From positions 1 to 21,449 of IMG/VR virus record IMGVR_UViG_3300032282_001804: a stretch of DNA of 21,449 nucleotides. The stretch is one strand, 5' to 3'. Made by a program: the position numbers and the translations under genes. The notes under the pieces were generated by a model, which did not search any database, was not told where the DNA came from, and saw only the letters and a list, made by a program, of their open reading frames with translations. Origin of the DNA: a virus. This document shows positions 14,602 through 20,826 of this stretch, piece by piece. Positions within the stretch are counted from its first letter, which is position 1. Each line of letters starts with the position of its first letter.

Positions 14602-14946
14602 ATGGGATGGATTGATTTCAAAGATGAGGATGGTGATAAGTGGGGTTCATCTATTTGTAAAATATATGTAGGGCCTAAAGTGAAAGGTTCTCAAAGATAT
14701 GTTTGTGATTTGTATAAGTGGGATGATGGTATTAAATTATACAAAGAAGAAGTAGAGGTAACAAAGAAACAAATTACCGATTGGATTACCAACGCATTTG
14801 AATACAATACCGATGGTTCTATCGAAAGGAATAATGAACAACAATTGGATAATTTTGAGAGAAGTATGAAACACTTAAACTCACCAGGTAATGAAAAATC
14901 ATTAAAAGTATATAATGATTACATTCAATCACTAAATAAAGACTAA
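14602..14946 (+). CDS. Hypothetical acidic protein
   Basis: The 114-residue protein begins 'GWIDFKDEDGDKWGSSICKI' and has a middle 'LYKEEVEVTKKQITDWITNA' helix. It ends in a polar helix. It is acidic and soluble, with two cysteines, and no family is evident. It follows the 221-residue gene by 12 bases and is closed by a strong terminator (14953-14980), so it is the last gene of the first part of the P2 unit. Its Asp/Glu-rich start recalls small acidic phage proteins that mimic DNA, but the composition is not extreme enough to claim that. Confidence 0.72.
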   Translation: MGWIDFKDEDGDKWGSSICKIYVGPKVKGSQRYVCDLYKWDDGIKLYKEEVEVTKKQITDWITNAFEYNTDGSIERNNEQQLDNFERSMKHLNSPGNEKSLKVYNDYIQSLNKD

Positions 14947-14952
14947 TACAAT

Positions 14953-14980
14953 AGGGGAGTTGAAATACACTCCCCTTTTT
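14953..14980 (+). terminator. Rho-independent terminator
   Basis: AGGGGAGT (14953-14960) is perfectly complementary to ACTCCCCT (14969-14976) around an 8-base loop, and T continues to 14980. It is the strongest uninterrupted stem of this type in the window. No new promoter of the P1-P4 type was found between it and 15002, so genes after it depend on read-through or on a promoter I cannot see. Confidence 0.9.
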
Positions 14981-15001
14981 ACAAATTAAAAACAATAAGT
15001 T

Positions 15002-15247
15002 ATGAAAAATTATCCTCCAAAAGTTATAGAGGTAAATGATGAAAAGTATATCAGCAGAAATTACTTACGAAATTTATTAGTAATCTATCGAACTAGGTTA
15101 CGAAATAAGTTAACACTATTAGATGAACAATTCCAATCAACTGATATGGATAAACAATCCTATATCACAGAAAGAACTAGAATTGAAACCGAAATGAATA
15201 TGAATGGATTGTATAATAAATGGGTAAGAAAAATTGAAAATAGATAA
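15002..15247 (+). CDS. Hypothetical helical protein
   Basis: The 81-residue protein is basic and helical ('ISRNYLRNLLVIYRTRLRNK' around 17-36, then a charged helix). The N-terminal 'YPPKVIEVNDEKYISRNYLR' contains a short beta-like part before the helices. It is not recognised. It begins in the AAGTTATG context and lies three bases before the next gene. It sits immediately downstream of a strong terminator, which raises the question of its promoter. Confidence 0.7.
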   Translation: MKNYPPKVIEVNDEKYISRNYLRNLLVIYRTRLRNKLTLLDEQFQSTDMDKQSYITERTRIETEMNMNGLYNKWVRKIENR

Positions 15248-15250
15248 TAT

Positions 15251-15583
15251 ATGGAAAATAGAATTAAAGAGTTGGAACAACGAATAATCGATTTAGAGAG
15301 GAGATTTTACCCTATTGAAAACATTATGTATGAAATGTATGAAAAGGAAATTGAGACCCGTAAATCAAAGGATATTGAGAATAATGGGTATTCTTACAAA
15401 GTGAAGTTCGTAGTTGATACTGACAAAGGTTGTAAGGATATAATATTTGAAGTGAAAGGTTATACCGAAAAACAGGCACTATACATTGGTAATAGAGATG
15501 TAGTATATCCAAATATGAGTAGATTAAAAGATAACGGAACTATAAAATGGTTCAAAACAATTAGTAAAGAAATTATAAAATAA
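15251..15583 (+). CDS. Hypothetical protein with N-terminal coiled coil
   Basis: The 110-residue protein starts with a heptad-rich helix (IKELEQRIIDLERRFYPIEN, 5-24), which should form a coiled coil. The second half ('YSYKVKFVVDTDKGCKDIIF' near 47-66, then 'VKGYTEKQALYIGNRD') looks like a small alpha/beta domain. The combination suggests an oligomerising unit joined to a binding domain. No family is recognised. It is co-transcribed with both neighbours (3 and 5 base gaps). Confidence 0.7.
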   Translation: MENRIKELEQRIIDLERRFYPIENIMYEMYEKEIETRKSKDIENNGYSYKVKFVVDTDKGCKDIIFEVKGYTEKQALYIGNRDVVYPNMSRLKDNGTIKWFKTISKEIIK

Positions 15584-15588
15584 AAGTT

Positions 15589-15771
15589 ATGGTAACATTA
15601 AAAATGAGTGATGAGGATAGTAAATTATTATTAAAACCTCTAATGGATTATGTTGGTAAAAATAGACCAATGAGATATGGTGGACAATTTACAAATAACC
15701 CACCTATAACCGAAGAGGAATGGCTAAGGTTGACGGAATTAATAGATAGATTATATCACAATAAAAAATAA
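15589..15771 (+). CDS. Hypothetical 60-residue protein
   Basis: The protein (MVTLKMSDEDSKLLLKPLMD, then an Arg/Gly/Pro-rich middle and a helical end 'EEEWLRLTELIDRLYHNKK') is not recognised. Its start follows TAAAAGTTATG, identical to the context of the gene at 13664. It lies three bases before the following gene. The two-helix layout with a flexible middle is compatible with a small binding protein. Confidence 0.65.
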   Translation: MVTLKMSDEDSKLLLKPLMDYVGKNRPMRYGGQFTNNPPITEEEWLRLTELIDRLYHNKK

Positions 15772-15774
15772 ATT

Positions 15775-15993
15775 ATGATTAAAGAAAAAGAATATCAAAC
15801 ACATCCATGTTGGTGTGGTGAACAACAAATATGTGATTGTATAAGTGAACCAAATGATAATGACTACGGGCCATTTTGGTGTAAATATCCTGATGAAAAT
15901 GGTAATAAAATACCAATGACTAAACTAAAAGGAAGTAGAGTATTAACAAAAAAAGAGATGGAACAATATAACAAAGTGAAGTTACCATTCTAA
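15775..15993 (+). CDS. Small cysteine-rich, probable metal-binding protein
   Basis: The 72-residue protein has 'HPCWCGEQQICDC' (10-22), giving C-x-C-x5-C-x-C with a nearby His, and one further Cys in 'FWCKYPDENGNKIP' (about 34-47). This spacing suits a single zinc site. The C-terminal half is basic and polar (LTKKEMEQYNKVKLP). It is the last gene before a 255-base non-coding region. Phage proteins of this kind often bind nucleic acid or a host enzyme, but nothing more specific is visible. Confidence 0.7.
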   Translation: MIKEKEYQTHPCWCGEQQICDCISEPNDNDYGPFWCKYPDENGNKIPMTKLKGSRVLTKKEMEQYNKVKLPF

Positions 15994-16169
15994 AAACAAA
16001 AACCCCTAACGAGATGGCACAAACGCTAGGGGTATATAAGGATAGTTCACTCTATATAAATTAGTAAAATTGATAGAGCATTATTTAAGAACTATACTCT
16101 TTAACACCAATTACAAAAAAAGTTTTATAAAAGTAGTATTAAAAAAATAAAAAAATATACTTATATATG
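15994..16169 (+). other. Non-coding region with stacked stem-loops
   Basis: No gene is visible. ACCCCTA (16002-16008) pairs with TAGGGGT (16027-16033), with a further CG/CG step inside. No T run follows on this strand, while the complementary strand has one, so polarity is unclear. Next, ATAGTTC (16042-16048) pairs with GAACTAT (16089-16095) and encloses CTCTAT (16050-16055) with ATAGAG (16073-16078). The rest is A/T-rich sequence leading to promoter P3. A structured RNA or an operator cluster would explain the nesting. Confidence 0.45.
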
Positions 16170-16223
16170 AACACTAAATAACGGAATAATATTTGGTAAT
16201 ATGAAAAACATTCCGTATATTAG
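16170..16223 (+). promoter_or_regulatory. Promoter P3 with upstream conserved box
   Basis: AACACTAAAT (16170-16179) and TATTTGGTAATAT (16190-16202) repeat the P2 arrangement with the same 20-base offset. TTTG (16192-16195) is 20 nt from TATATTAG (16216-16223). The predicted start near 16229 is 20 nt before the HNH gene. ACGGAAT (16181-16187) is the inverse of ATTCCGT (16210-16216), which touches the -7 box. Confidence 0.78.
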
Positions 16224-16248
16224 TATATAAACAAAAAATTAGAAACAA

Positions 16249-16602
16249 ATGGCACAGATTAAAGAAATCAATGGTTTCCCTAATTACTTTATTGATACTG
16301 ATGGTATCGTATATTGTAACAAACCCTCATTAAGATTGGGAACATTTAGTGGTGATATTAGACCAATCACCTTATCAAAAAAGAAAACAGGTTATTTATA
16401 CGCAAACATTTATTGGGGTAAAACAAAAGCTCATAGAAGTTCATTAAGAGTTCATAGAGTAGTGTATCAAACATTCGTAGGTGATATACCTGATGGTTGG
16501 GTAATTGACCATATCAACGGAGATAAATCAGATAATCGTTTAGAGAACTTACAATGTATTACTCAATCTGAAAATCTATTAAAATATAATCAAACTAAAT
16601 AA
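16249..16602 (+). CDS. HNH homing-type endonuclease with NUMOD4-like N-terminus
   Basis: The 117-residue protein would cut DNA at one or a few sites and spread its own gene. Residues 5-35 (KEINGFPNYFIDTDGIVYCN) match NUMOD4-like DNA-binding repeats. The HNH core lies at 66-105: RVHRVVYQTF, then 'DGWVIDHINGDKSDNRLENL', giving His69, His88, Asn90 and Asn100 as likely metal or active-site positions. It is a compact, apparently intact member of the HNH_3 class. It is the first gene after P3, one base before the replication gene. Such endonucleases commonly interrupt phage replication regions, and no split gene is visible around this one. Confidence 0.88.
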   Translation: MAQIKEINGFPNYFIDTDGIVYCNKPSLRLGTFSGDIRPITLSKKKTGYLYANIYWGKTKAHRSSLRVHRVVYQTFVGDIPDGWVIDHINGDKSDNRLENLQCITQSENLLKYNQTK

Positions 16603-16603
16603 G

Positions 16604-17248
16604 ATGGCAAAAAAGAAAAAAGGTAAAGACCCGGCATTCTTAATGTATTCAGGAGATTTCTTAGCTGGAACTTACACAATGAATTATGAACAAAAGGGAA
16701 AGTATATTACCCTGATGTGTATTCATCATCAAAAAGGTTTCTTAACTGAAATAGATTTACATTCTGTTTTATCTGATACTGATATAGTAGTAGCAAGTAA
16801 ATTCTATAAAGCTGATAATGGTAATTACTATAATCAGAAAATGATAGATGTAATTGAAGAAAGAAAACTTTTTACTGAAAGCAGAAGAGCTAATGGTAAT
16901 AAAGGTGGTAGACCTAAAACCATAAATAAACCTAATGGTTATCATATGGATAACCTAAATGAAACCTACACTAAACCTACCAATAACCATACTGGAGATG
17001 AAGATGAAGATGAAAATCAAGATAGAAAATTAGAGATTAAAAATGAAAGTAAAAGTGGAAATGAGTATGGAGTTTATTATAAGCTATATAAACAATTAAC
17101 TAATTATGAAACTGCAGATAATGTATATGAGGATATATACTTTGATATACAGGATGATATTGGTTGGGATAAATTCTATTCAGTATTAAACTTAACTGAT
17201 AAGGAAATAAAAGAAATGGATAATGTGATAACAATTAAATTAAAATAA
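16604..17248 (+). CDS. DUF1376 (YdaU-like) replication-associated protein
   Basis: The 214-residue protein opens with a Lys-rich stretch and 'DPAFLMYSGDFLAGTYTMNY' (9-28), followed by 'EQKGKYITLMCIHHQKGFLT'. 'FYKADNGNYYNQKMIDVIEE' and the RRANGNKGGRPK linker follow. This is the layout of DUF1376 proteins, which resemble primosomal and replication-initiation proteins and lie in phage replication modules. The C-terminal half is acidic and low-complexity (DEDEDENQDR near 132-141), then a helical end. No helicase, primase or polymerase gene is in the window, so its partners may be elsewhere or host-encoded. It lies between two endonuclease genes with 1 and 3 base gaps. Confidence 0.75.
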   Translation: MAKKKKGKDPAFLMYSGDFLAGTYTMNYEQKGKYITLMCIHHQKGFLTEIDLHSVLSDTDIVVASKFYKADNGNYYNQKMIDVIEERKLFTESRRANGNKGGRPKTINKPNGYHMDNLNETYTKPTNNHTGDEDEDENQDRKLEIKNESKSGNEYGVYYKLYKQLTNYETADNVYEDIYFDIQDDIGWDKFYSVLNLTDKEIKEMDNVITIKLK

Positions 17249-17251
17249 AGC

Positions 17252-17701
17252 ATGGCAAAGTTAAAAACAAAATGGTCGGTGTATACCATAGTAAATACAC
17301 AGAATGAAATTGAATACATTGGTTGCACTAGCAATCCTAAAAGAAGATGGTATAATCATACCTATTGGTATCAGGCTTCAGGTATTGGTAAATTCTATGG
17401 TAGAACTGATGTTCGTATGGAAATCATTAAAGAATTTGATAATCGTAGAGATGGTTGGGATTATGAAGCAGAATTAAAATTACAGCATGGTTTTAAGTTA
17501 ACTGAAGAGATTTCAACTAATATGGAAAAGGTATCAGTTAAAGCAATATGTGCATTAACAGGAAAAGAATTAGGTATCTATCGTTCTATTATGGAAGCAA
17601 GTAGAAAACTTAATGTAGGTTTCAAATCTATATCAGCAAACATAAAAGGTAGAAGTAAAGTAGTAGATAGAAAATATACCTTTGTTAGTTTGGAAAATTA
17701 A
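17252..17701 (+). CDS. GIY-YIG homing-type endonuclease with NUMOD-like C-terminus
   Basis: The 149-residue protein has a GIY-YIG nuclease domain at 8-80: VYT (10-12) stands for the GIY half and YIG (22-24) is intact. Arg31/Arg32 and His36 follow in 'SNPKRRWYNH', and Glu73 in 'DYEAELKLQH' is the likely metal-binding Glu. Residues 96-147 ('VKAICALTGKELGIYRSIME' onward, ending KYTFVSL) form a NUMOD/IENR1-like DNA-recognition module. This combination is typical of freestanding homing endonucleases. The gene's final codons carry the -33 element of promoter P4, so its 3' end also regulates the next cluster. Confidence 0.88.
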   Translation: MAKLKTKWSVYTIVNTQNEIEYIGCTSNPKRRWYNHTYWYQASGIGKFYGRTDVRMEIIKEFDNRRDGWDYEAELKLQHGFKLTEEISTNMEKVSVKAICALTGKELGIYRSIMEASRKLNVGFKSISANIKGRSKVVDRKYTFVSLEN

Positions 17702-17720
17702 AATATTATTCGTATCTTAA
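17689..17720 (+). promoter_or_regulatory. Promoter P4, overlapping the end of the GIY-YIG gene
   Basis: TTTG at 17689-17692 is exactly 20 nt from TATCTTAA (17713-17720), with TCG just before the -7 box as in P1 and P2. The predicted start near 17726 is about 32 nt before the ATG at 17758. The AACACTAAAT upstream box of P2 and P3 is absent. Confidence 0.68.
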
Positions 17721-17757
17721 ATAAAATGATATTTATATATTCAAAGGCACAATACAA

Positions 17758-17970
17758 ATGAAATCATTACTCAAACATATTCAGTTAGGAACTTATTTAC
17801 AAACCATTTTGTTTATTATCACAATCGGCCAAAGTGAACATATTGCTTTGTTTATTGCAAAGCGTTTCTTTGGCCGAAATGATTGTGGTTGTTGCAGAAG
17901 AAAGGAGATAATGAATAGGTGGACTAATCCTGACTATGATGGTAAATGTAATCAAATAAATTTATTATAA
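17758..17970 (+). CDS. Small CGCC-motif protein
   Basis: The 70-residue protein has a hydrophobic N-terminal part ('LGTYLQTILFIITIGQSEHI', 10-29) and then 'FGRNDCGCCRRKEIMNRWTN' with a final DGKCNQ. Similar small proteins with a Cys-Gly-Cys cluster followed by Arg/Lys and 'N' occur in Bacteroidota phages, function unknown to me. The hydrophobic stretch could be a membrane-associated helix, so a lysis or membrane role is possible but not shown. Its coding sequence contains a strong nested hairpin at 17825-17877. It is the first gene after promoter P4. Confidence 0.72.
   Translation: MKSLLKHIQLGTYLQTILFIITIGQSEHIALFIAKRFFGRNDCGCCRRKEIMNRWTNPDYDGKCNQINLL
17825..17877 (+). other. Nested GC-rich hairpin inside a coding sequence
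   Basis: CGGCCAAAG (17826-17834) is perfectly complementary to CTTTGGCCG (17868-17876), and T17825 pairs with A17877. Inside, GCTTTG (17845-17850) pairs with CAAAGC (17858-17863) around a 7-base loop. GGCC is rare in this AT-rich genome, so the outer stem stands out. There is no T run, so it is not a normal terminator. It covers codons for residues about 23-40 of the CGCC-motif protein. Confidence 0.7.
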
Positions 17971-17985
17971 ACAAAAACAAAACAG

Positions 17986-18264
17986 ATGGAACAAACAACA
18001 ACAATCAAATCAACTTTAGATGGAACACCAGTAGTTGACCAACAAGCACTTTACTTTATTGATTTTAGTAAGTTAAACAGAATTGAAGATTTAATTTTAA
18101 TCCTAGCGGCAGTAGGATTTACATTCTCTCCTAATCATCCTCATTGGAATTTACTACAACAATTTATGAATTTAGGACAACCAGTTTATCCTAATAAGGC
18201 ACAACAACAAATGCCGGAACTTAAACTACCTAAATTAAACACTTTGAATAAAGATGGAGAATAA
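17986..18264 (+). CDS. Hypothetical protein
   Basis: The 92-residue protein starts with a Thr-rich segment (MEQTTTIKSTLDGTPVVDQQ) and continues with 'LYFIDFSKLNRIEDLILILA' (22-41), a probable amphipathic or hydrophobic helix, then 'HPHWNLLQQF' and a proline-rich basic C-terminus. I do not recognise a family. It begins after ACAAAAACAAAACAG, the A-rich leader found before other genes. It overlaps the next gene by 11 bases, so the two are translated together. Confidence 0.7.
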   Translation: MEQTTTIKSTLDGTPVVDQQALYFIDFSKLNRIEDLILILAAVGFTFSPNHPHWNLLQQFMNLGQPVYPNKAQQQMPELKLPKLNTLNKDGE

Positions 18265-18490
18265 CATTTACACAAACGAAGAGTTCCTTAATTTGGTTAA
18301 AACAATGGAAGGAATACAATCTTATATTCCTGAAAACTTAGCAGGATATGTATGGAACAATTACAAACATATTAGCGGTAGTAATGAGAACACTCCGTGT
18401 ATGTGTTCATCTGCAAGTGGATTATGGATTAAAGCAACAAATGTAATAAGAGATTATATTAAAACCAATTCGGACAAGTATAATGCTTAA
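18254..18490 (+). CDS. Hypothetical protein with CMCSS motif
   Basis: The 78-residue protein contains 'NTPCMCSSASGLWIKATNVI' (47-66), a motif I have seen in small Bacteroidota phage proteins of unknown function. The two close cysteines could bind a metal. The N-terminal half is helical and acidic. Its start overlaps the upstream gene by 11 bases and its end overlaps the sigma-like gene by 8, showing a tightly coupled operon. A link to transcription through the following sigma-like gene is plausible but unproven. Confidence 0.68.
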   Translation: MENNIYTNEEFLNLVKTMEGIQSYIPENLAGYVWNNYKHISGSNENTPCMCSSASGLWIKATNVIRDYIKTNSDKYNA

Positions 18491-19040
18491 CGAAGTAACT
18501 AGTAGTATACAGCAGCAATGTGATAGAAGACTAGAAACTCTATACAAAGAAAGCCATACATGGTTACTAAAAGCAAGTTATAACATATGTAAATCATTTG
18601 AAGAGAGTGAAGAACTCACATCTGATTTATATGTTTACTTAGCAAAGAAATGTAGACCAACAATATGGTGGGGTGATAGTTACAATCTTAATTATTGTCA
18701 AAAGTTTATTAGACATAGGTGGTATAATAAAGCAAGTAAATTAAAAAGATATCAATATACTTCTAATAATACCCTAATGGATGATACTGATAATGATTAT
18801 GATGAACAAAGAGATTTGGATATAATGCAGGCATACGAAGATGTGATGCAAGAGTTAAAGAATTTACAAGTTACTAAACTATGGCCGGCAGCAAGATTAT
18901 ACGAATTATATTGGTGTAGTGATGATACACTCAATGAAGTAGCAAAGAAGATAGGTATATCAAAATCAACTACATTCCTTGCAATCAAAAAGATAAGAAC
19001 ACATATGAGAGGAATTATAGAAAACCCATTCAATGATTGA
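18483..19040 (+). CDS. RNA polymerase sigma-70-like factor
   Basis: The 185-residue protein has the layout of a short alternative sigma factor. The N-terminal part holds 'FEESEELTSDLYVYLAKKCR' (39-58) and 'FIRHRWYNKASKLKRY', like sigma region 2. A linker rich in Asp/Asn follows (99-112). At the C-terminus, 'DDTLNEVAKKIGISKSTTFL' with 'AIKKIRTHMR' (147-176) looks like a region 4 helix-turn-helix. Such proteins are common in Bacteroidota phages near terminase genes. It could redirect host polymerase to late genes, but no match of its target to a DNA site is shown. Starts and ends overlap neighbours by 8 bases. Confidence 0.7.
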   Translation: MLNEVTSSIQQQCDRRLETLYKESHTWLLKASYNICKSFEESEELTSDLYVYLAKKCRPTIWWGDSYNLNYCQKFIRHRWYNKASKLKRYQYTSNNTLMDDTDNDYDEQRDLDIMQAYEDVMQELKNLQVTKLWPAARLYELYWCSDDTLNEVAKKIGISKSTTFLAIKKIRTHMRGIIENPFND

Positions 19041-19167
19041 TAACCAAAATATATTCTTTATGCATTACTACCGAAATGGAACGGCAGAACTTATGGAGTT
19101 TAATGATTGGGGTGATATAGTATGGTGGATTAGTATAGAAGGATTACAAAATTATAAATGGAATTAA
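19033..19167 (+). CDS. 44-residue ORF overlapping the sigma-like gene
   Basis: The ORF reads MIDNQNIFFMHYYRNGTAEL, then 'MEFNDWGDIVWWISIEGLQN' and YKWN. It overlaps the sigma-like gene by 8 bases and the next gene by 10, filling a 117-base gap that has no other content. Its Trp-rich amphipathic sequence looks coding. No family is recognised. The overlaps on both sides support real translation in this coupled operon. Confidence 0.5.
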   Translation: MIDNQNIFFMHYYRNGTAELMEFNDWGDIVWWISIEGLQNYKWN

Positions 19168-19358
19168 CAATGACGAACAACGAAAAGATGAACCAACAAA
19201 TTAATGAAATAGCAGAACTATTCAAAGGTATGTTTACACCTGAAGAGATAAAGGATATGGAAGAGAAGTATAACCAAATTATTGCAGAAGGTGATAAGTG
19301 TGGGTTAGATTATGATGAGGTGATTACAAATAAGAAAGGGGATGTTAAAGATATATAA
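19158..19358 (+). CDS. Hypothetical helical protein
   Basis: The 66-residue acidic protein has 'MNQQINEIAELFKGMFTPEE' (11-30) and 'IKDMEEKYNQIIAEGDKCGL', mainly helix. It is not recognised. The ATG at 19158 overlaps the preceding ORF; an in-frame ATG at 19170 (62 residues) is an equally good start. It sits 15 bases before the small terminase gene and may belong to the packaging module. Confidence 0.65.
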   Translation: MELTMTNNEKMNQQINEIAELFKGMFTPEEIKDMEEKYNQIIAEGDKCGLDYDEVITNKKGDVKDI

Positions 19359-19373
19359 ATAATATAAATTAAT

Positions 19374-19682
19374 ATGCCGTTTGAGAAAGGCCATAAGTTA
19401 GCAAAGGGAAGACCATTAGGAGCAGTTAATCGTTCTACGGAGATGATGAGGTTATCAGTAGCGAGAGCAACTAATAAGGTATTAGATAACTTGCCGGCAA
19501 TAATGGAAGATATGATGAAGACAGACCCTAAAGGTGCAGTTGATTTAGCGATTAAGTTATTAGAATTTAATTTACCTAAACAAAGTAGGGTTGAAATGAA
19601 AGCAGAGATTGAACAAAAGATACAACAAATAAACTTAAACATATTAGATGGAACTCAACATCAACACATCAAAGACTTATAG
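19374..19682 (+). CDS. Probable terminase small subunit
   Basis: The 102-residue protein starts 'PFEKGHKLAKGRPLGAVNRS', a basic segment like those of phage DNA-binding proteins of the DUF5681/terminase-small type. 'MMKTDPKGAVDLAIKLLEFN' (48-67) and a C-terminal helix follow. It would bind the packaging site and load DNA onto the large terminase. Support comes mainly from its position, with its end overlapping the large terminase gene by 35 bases, and from the helix-rich DNA-binding look. I did not find a clear winged-helix signature, so this is a likely rather than a certain call. Confidence 0.65.
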   Translation: MPFEKGHKLAKGRPLGAVNRSTEMMRLSVARATNKVLDNLPAIMEDMMKTDPKGAVDLAIKLLEFNLPKQSRVEMKAEIEQKIQQINLNILDGTQHQHIKDL

Positions 19683-20820
19683 AGATATTGATAAGAGTAG
19701 AAGAATATGTATACTGCAAGGTGGCACAAGAAGTTCTAAAAGTTACTCAGCATTACAATGGATATTAGTTCGTGCTTTAACTGAACCCAACATAGTAATT
19801 TCTATTGTGCGTAAATCGTTTCCATCAATGCGTGTTAGTATTATGAGAGATTGGCAAAGCATACTTAAAGAGTTAAACATATGGGATGAGAATAGTTGGT
19901 CTGCTACTGAACACATATACTCATTTGATAATGGAACAATGGTAGAGTTTATGTCAATTGATAGTTCAGAAAAAAGAAAAGGTAGTGCAAGAGATTATTT
20001 ATTTGTAGATGAGTGTAATGAGTTAAGTAGAGAAGATTGGTTTCAGTTATTCATTAGAACTCGCAAAAAATCTATTATAGCATATAACCCATCATTCGGA
20101 ACTAACCATTATATCTTTAATGAAATACAAACACACCCTGAAGCAGATTTATTTATCAGCACATTCAAAGACAATCCATTTTTAGAAAAGCAATTGGTTG
20201 AAGAGATTGAACGATTAAAAGAAATCAATCCTGAATATTATAAGATATACGGATTAGGATTACCTGGCAATAATGTAGGAACTATATTCTCTATTAACAT
20301 TGTAGATGAGATACCAGAAGAAGCAGAGTTTGTTGCATTCGGTATGGATTATGGATTTACAGTTGACCCTACCACATTAGTAGCAGTAGCAAAATTAGAT
20401 AGAGATATATACATTGATGAGTTGTTGTATAAGAAAGGAATGGTTACGCAAGATATAATAGCAGAATTAAAATCATTACAAATAGATAGAAATGAAATAT
20501 GGGGTGATAGTGCAGAACCGAGATTGATAGAAGAAATATATCGTAGTGGATTTAATATTAAGCCTGTTAAAAAGGGTAAGGATAGTGTAAGGTTAGGAAT
20601 AGATTTAATGCAACAATATAAACTAAATGTAACCAAGCGTTCTCTAAATACAATTAAAGAATTTGGTGAGTATATATGGATGGTTGATAAAAATGGTAAC
20701 TTTGAGAATATGCCAGTAGATTATTCAAACCATAGTATAGATGCAATTCGTTATGTTGTGCAAGAAAGATTAAACGCTAAAAAGATAAACGCAGGAAAAT
20801 ATTCAATTAGTATAAGATAA
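19648..20820 (+). CDS. Terminase large subunit (ATPase-nuclease)
   Basis: The 390-residue enzyme packages DNA into the prohead and cuts it. The ATPase half has Walker A GGTRSSKS (25-32), Walker B YLFVDE (117-122, Asp121 and Glu122) and an AYNPS motif (145-149), a coupling-like site. The nuclease half has candidate metal residues Asp234 (FGMDYGF), Asp287 (WGDSAEP) and Asp365 (HSIDAIRY), the RNase H-like arrangement of terminases. Length fits the short PBSX/Terminase_3 type. The start overlaps the small-subunit-like gene by 35 bases, suggesting translational coupling. Confidence 0.93.
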   Translation: MELNINTSKTYRDIDKSRRICILQGGTRSSKSYSALQWILVRALTEPNIVISIVRKSFPSMRVSIMRDWQSILKELNIWDENSWSATEHIYSFDNGTMVEFMSIDSSEKRKGSARDYLFVDECNELSREDWFQLFIRTRKKSIIAYNPSFGTNHYIFNEIQTHPEADLFISTFKDNPFLEKQLVEEIERLKEINPEYYKIYGLGLPGNNVGTIFSINIVDEIPEEAEFVAFGMDYGFTVDPTTLVAVAKLDRDIYIDELLYKKGMVTQDIIAELKSLQIDRNEIWGDSAEPRLIEEIYRSGFNIKPVKKGKDSVRLGIDLMQQYKLNVTKRSLNTIKEFGEYIWMVDKNGNFENMPVDYSNHSIDAIRYVVQERLNAKKINAGKYSISIR

Positions 20821-20826
20821 TAAGTT

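Noticed and set aside
14602-14946. Acidic DNA-mimic anti-defence protein
   Set aside because: The protein is acidic but also contains many Lys residues, and no known family motif is present.
16042-16110. tRNA-like sequence (a D-arm-like ATTGATAGAGC and a final ACACCA)
   Set aside because: No T-arm, no 7-bp acceptor stem in the right place and no anticodon arm of correct length.
19310-19642. Minus-strand 110-codon frame
   Set aside because: It is the shadow of the small-terminase-like gene, and no other gene in the window is on the minus strand.
20349-20636. Minus-strand 95-codon frame inside the large terminase gene
   Set aside because: Fully inside a gene with intact catalytic motifs.
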